Source: Treponema sp. UBA1747
Lineage (GTDB): Bacteria > Spirochaetota > Spirochaetia > Treponematales > Treponemataceae
DNA: 15,660 nucleotides
Reading direction: 5' to 3'
Assembly: GCA_002315375.1 (NCBI GenBank)
Contig: DCHR01000009.1
Location: forward strand, 1-15,660
Shown: positions 13,770 through 15,660 of the stretch, piece after piece
How the letters are laid out: each line of letters opens with the position of its first letter
Numbering within the stretch: the stretch's first letter is position 1
Position numbers and translations under genes: made by a program
The notes under the pieces: generated by a model
What the model saw: the letters and a program-made list of their open reading frames with translations, nothing else
Databases searched by the model: none
What the model was told of the DNA's origin: nothing

Positions 13770-14417
13770 ATGATTAAAGCTTTTGTCTTTGATATGGACG
13801 GAATTCTTCTGGATACTGAATCCATTTGCTGGGGAACCTGGATTGCTACAGGTAAAGAACTGGGACTGGATCCTGTAAAAATGGAGGAAGCAAATTTCCG
13901 CTGCATGGGGACAAATAAAGCCGATTCTGTGCGAATACTTAAAGAGATTTTCGGCCCGGATTTTGACGGGGAAGGAGCCCTTGCAAAATCCAGCGAGCTG
14001 TTCCATATAATAGAAGAAAGAGACGGAATTCCTCTTATGAAAGGGGTTATTGAATGTCTTGAATACCTGAAATCGAAAAATTACCGCATATGTCTTGCAT
14101 CTTCTACAAGGGAAGTAACTGTAAGGCGCCAGTTGGAAAGAGCCGGGATAATCGATTATTTCGAAACAATCACAACCGGGGATATGGTCACTCATTCCAA
14201 GCCGGATCCTGAGATTTATCAGATTGCTGTAAAATCACTCGGATTATCTCCAAATGAATGTATCTGCGTGGAAGACAGTTATAACGGCATCAGAAGCGGA
14301 AAAAGTGCCGGCCTTACAACCGTAATGGTTCCAGACCGTGTCCAGCCTGATTCTGAAATACTTAAGCAGGTGGATTTCCTTTTTGATTCCTTAATCGGAA
14401 TTAAAGAACATTTCTAG
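13770..14417 (+). CDS. HAD-family phosphatase / beta-phosphoglucomutase-like
   Basis: A protein of 215 residues. The first motif FDMDGILLDTE places the nucleophile at Asp8 and the acid-base residue at Asp10. A helical cap (about 16-80) follows, as in subclass I enzymes. Motif II is ASST (Ser112, Thr113), motif III Lys144 in SKPDPEIY, and motif IV EDSYNG (Glu168, Asp169). All residues needed for phosphoryl transfer are present. The family removes phosphate from small metabolites or interconverts sugar phosphates; the substrate cannot be read from sequence. It starts one base after the transporter stop with a GGTAGGA site, so it is the last gene of the miaA operon. A transport role is not implied by the neighbourhood. 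Confidence 0.88.
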   Translation: MIKAFVFDMDGILLDTESICWGTWIATGKELGLDPVKMEEANFRCMGTNKADSVRILKEIFGPDFDGEGALAKSSELFHIIEERDGIPLMKGVIECLEYLKSKNYRICLASSTREVTVRRQLERAGIIDYFETITTGDMVTHSKPDPEIYQIAVKSLGLSPNECICVEDSYNGIRSGKSAGLTTVMVPDRVQPDSEILKQVDFLFDSLIGIKEHF

Positions 14418-14430
14418 CTTAGGAAGAGAT

Positions 14431-14475
14431 AAACCCGGAGTTCTCTAAAATACTCCAGTTTTATTTATTTTTATT
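14431..14475 (+). terminator. Probable rho-independent terminator after the HAD gene
   Basis: AAAC and GTTT plus GGAGT and ACTCC form a stem interrupted by a small internal loop (CC against A), with loop TCTCTAAAAT, followed by a T-rich tail (TTTTATTTATTTTTATT). The stem is imperfect, but position and tail fit the end of the miaA-HAD transcript. Confidence 0.7.
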
Positions 14476-14502
14476 ATACGAAGTTTACCTTATCCCACTT
14501 AA

Positions 14503-14531
14503 TTGAAAATACAAAAAAATTCTTTTATACT
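14503..14531 (+). promoter_or_regulatory. Promoter of the oxaloacetate decarboxylase genes
   Basis: TTGAAA (14503-14508) and TATACT (14526-14531) lie 17 bases apart, each one mismatch from the sigma70 consensus. Transcription would begin near 14538, leaving a leader of about 60 bases before oadG, which has a GGAGG ribosome site (14588-14592). Confidence 0.7.
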
Positions 14532-14553
14532 GTTTCTCAAAATATAAAATGTT

Positions 14554-14579
14554 AAAATCGGAGAAAAATTCGATTTTTT
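14554..14579 (+). other. Inverted repeat in the oadG leader
   Basis: AAAATCG and CGATTTT are seven-base complements separated by GAGAAAAATT, with the T-run extending two further bases. In the RNA it would form a weak AU-rich hairpin upstream of the ribosome site. It could be a weak attenuator or an operator, or have no function. Confidence 0.35.
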
Positions 14580-14597
14580 CCATTCCATGGAGGATAT

Positions 14598-14837
14598 ATG
14601 ACAATCACAGAAATGCTTGGTCAAGCCGGACTTTTGACTTTGCTTGGTATGGGTGTTGTATTCAGCTTCCTTATTATTCTGATTATCTGTATGTATGCTC
14701 TTCACGGCATTCTGCATCTTCTCGGAAAAGATAAGGATAAGCCTGTTGAAACACCAGCTTCTGCTGCCGCACCGGTTGCAGATGATACAGAAATAGTAGC
14801 TGCTATCGCTGCTGCAATTAAAGCTAAAAATTCATAA
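14598..14837 (+). CDS. oadG: Oxaloacetate decarboxylase gamma subunit
   Basis: A protein of 79 residues. OadG is the small membrane subunit that joins the alpha and beta parts of the sodium-pumping decarboxylase (or related methylmalonyl-CoA decarboxylase). One membrane helix spans about residues 12-36 (LLTLLGMGVVFSFLIILII), preceded by a short N terminus and followed by HGILHLLGKD, the usual pattern of the family. A proline/alanine-rich linker and a C-terminal helix (EIVAAIAAAIKAK) complete the protein; that helix is the typical alpha-subunit contact. A GGAGG site precedes the ATG. It stands 17 bases before the alpha-subunit gene, which is the common gene order. Confidence 0.88.
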   Translation: MTITEMLGQAGLLTLLGMGVVFSFLIILIICMYALHGILHLLGKDKDKPVETPASAAAPVADDTEIVAAIAAAIKAKNS

Positions 14838-14854
14838 AAAAAAGGGGAAATAAA

Positions 14855-15660
14855 ATGGCAAAAGTTGGAATTTCAGAACTTGCAATCCGTGATGCTCATC
14901 AGTCGCTTCACGCAACACGTATGACTACAGCAGATATGCTTCCTATCTGCGATAAACTTAATAAAGTTGGATATAAATATGTAGAAGGATGGGGTGGAGC
15001 AACTTATGACTCTTGTATCCGCTTCCTGAACGAAGATCCATGGGAACGCCTCCGCAAACTGCATGCAGCAATGCCTGATACAAAAATCATGATGCTTCTT
15101 CGTGCACAGAACCTTCTTGGTTACAAACACTATGCAGACGATGTTGTAGAAAAATTCGTTGAAGCAGCTGCTAAAAACGGTATCGGATGTTTCCGTATTT
15201 TCGATGCTTGTAACGACCCACGCAACATGGAATGTGCTACAAAAGCAGCAAAAAAATCTGGTGTTGATGTTCAGATGGCTATTTCTTATGCCGTAACACC
15301 ATTCCACACAAATGAAAAATATGCAGAACTGGCAAAAACATATGCTGACTTCGGTGCAGATTCTATCTGTATCAAAGATATGTCAGGTCTTCTTAAACCA
15401 TATGAAGCTTATGACCTGGTAAAAGCAATCAAAGCAAAAGTTGATCTCCCTGTAGAAATCCACTCACATGCTACAACAGGTCTTTCAGTTGCTTCACTTC
15501 TTAAAGGAATCGAAGCAGGTGCAGATATCGTAGACACAGCAATTTCTTCTATGTCTATGGGTACTTCACATTCACCAACAGAAACAGTTGTTGAAATGCT
15601 CAAGGGAACAGACTTTGACACAGGTCTGGATACAAAACTTCTTCTTGAAATTGCTGCTTA
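14855..15660 (+). CDS. oadA: Oxaloacetate decarboxylase alpha subunit (N-terminal part)
   Basis: The frame is open to the window edge, giving 268 residues of the carboxyltransferase domain; the biotin domain lies outside. In the complex, the alpha subunit moves the carboxyl group of oxaloacetate to biotin, and the beta subunit couples decarboxylation to sodium export. Signatures are IRDAHQSLHATRM (metal-binding Asp13), EGWGGATYDSCIRFLNEDPWERL, RAQNLLGY, FDACND, the active-site lysine Lys174 in CIKDMSGLL, and the metal-binding pair His203/His205 in EIHSHATTG. AAAGGGG precedes the ATG at 14855. Codon choice is more uniform than in the neighbours (for example consistent GAA and CTT), suggesting high expression. 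Pyruvate carboxylase subunit B shares this domain, but the adjacent oadG supports the decarboxylase. Confidence 0.92.
   Translation, partial: MAKVGISELAIRDAHQSLHATRMTTADMLPICDKLNKVGYKYVEGWGGATYDSCIRFLNEDPWERLRKLHAAMPDTKIMMLLRAQNLLGYKHYADDVVEKFVEAAAKNGIGCFRIFDACNDPRNMECATKAAKKSGVDVQMAISYAVTPFHTNEKYAELAKTYADFGADSICIKDMSGLLKPYEAYDLVKAIKAKVDLPVEIHSHATTGLSVASLLKGIEAGADIVDTAISSMSMGTSHSPTETVVEMLKGTDFDTGLDTKLLLEIAA

Noticed and set aside
14549..14734. Alternative plus-strand frame across the oadG start
   Set aside because: It overlaps oadG in another frame, has no ribosome site and gives no recognisable protein.

Overview
The window looks like chromosomal DNA from a spirochaete, most likely a host-associated Treponema. 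This rests on protein character and gene neighbourhood, not on a database search. Supporting features are the MiaA/TtcA-like pair, an RlpA/SPOR-type envelope protein, sodium-pump oxaloacetate decarboxylase genes, and a sugar dehydratase, aminotransferase and molybdenum-hydroxylase-like cluster that I recall in similar order in Treponema pallidum. Base composition is moderately AT-rich. No mobile element, tRNA, rRNA or CRISPR array was seen.

Layout: (1) 1-122, minus strand, the first codons of a gene that may be argS, divergent from (2) a plus-strand pair, a small SH3-like lipoprotein (227-589) and a NeuB-family nonulosonate synthase (589-1710). (3) A five-gene minus-strand operon runs from a promoter near 8037-8008 down to 1713. 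In order it encodes a FlaA1/CapD-type nucleotide-sugar dehydratase, a DegT/AHBA-type aminotransferase, and the large, 2Fe-2S and FAD subunits of a molybdenum-hydroxylase-like complex. It meets neuB tail to tail with two bases between the stop codons. (4) 8118-10729, plus strand: an exported protein of unknown function and a 694-residue RlpA-like protein with a very acidic linker, an embedded zinc ribbon and a C-terminal SPOR domain, ended by a strong terminator. (5) 10828-14417, plus strand: miaA, a TtcA-like PP-loop gene, a two-gene chromate-transporter pair and a HAD phosphatase, ended by a second terminator. (6) 14598 to the edge: oadG and the start of oadA behind a good sigma70-type promoter.

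The most interesting part is region 3. Dehydratase, aminotransferase and NeuB fit a pathway that makes an amino-sugar or nonulosonic acid for surface glycans. The three redox subunits are tightly coupled to the aminotransferase, yet by eye they lack several residues that normally hold the molybdenum cofactor. They may be a repurposed electron-transfer or sugar-oxidising complex. A second recurring theme is start codons only 6-7 bases after a -10 box with no Shine-Dalgarno sequence (lipoprotein, miaA, perhaps the gene at 122), which suggests leaderless transcripts.
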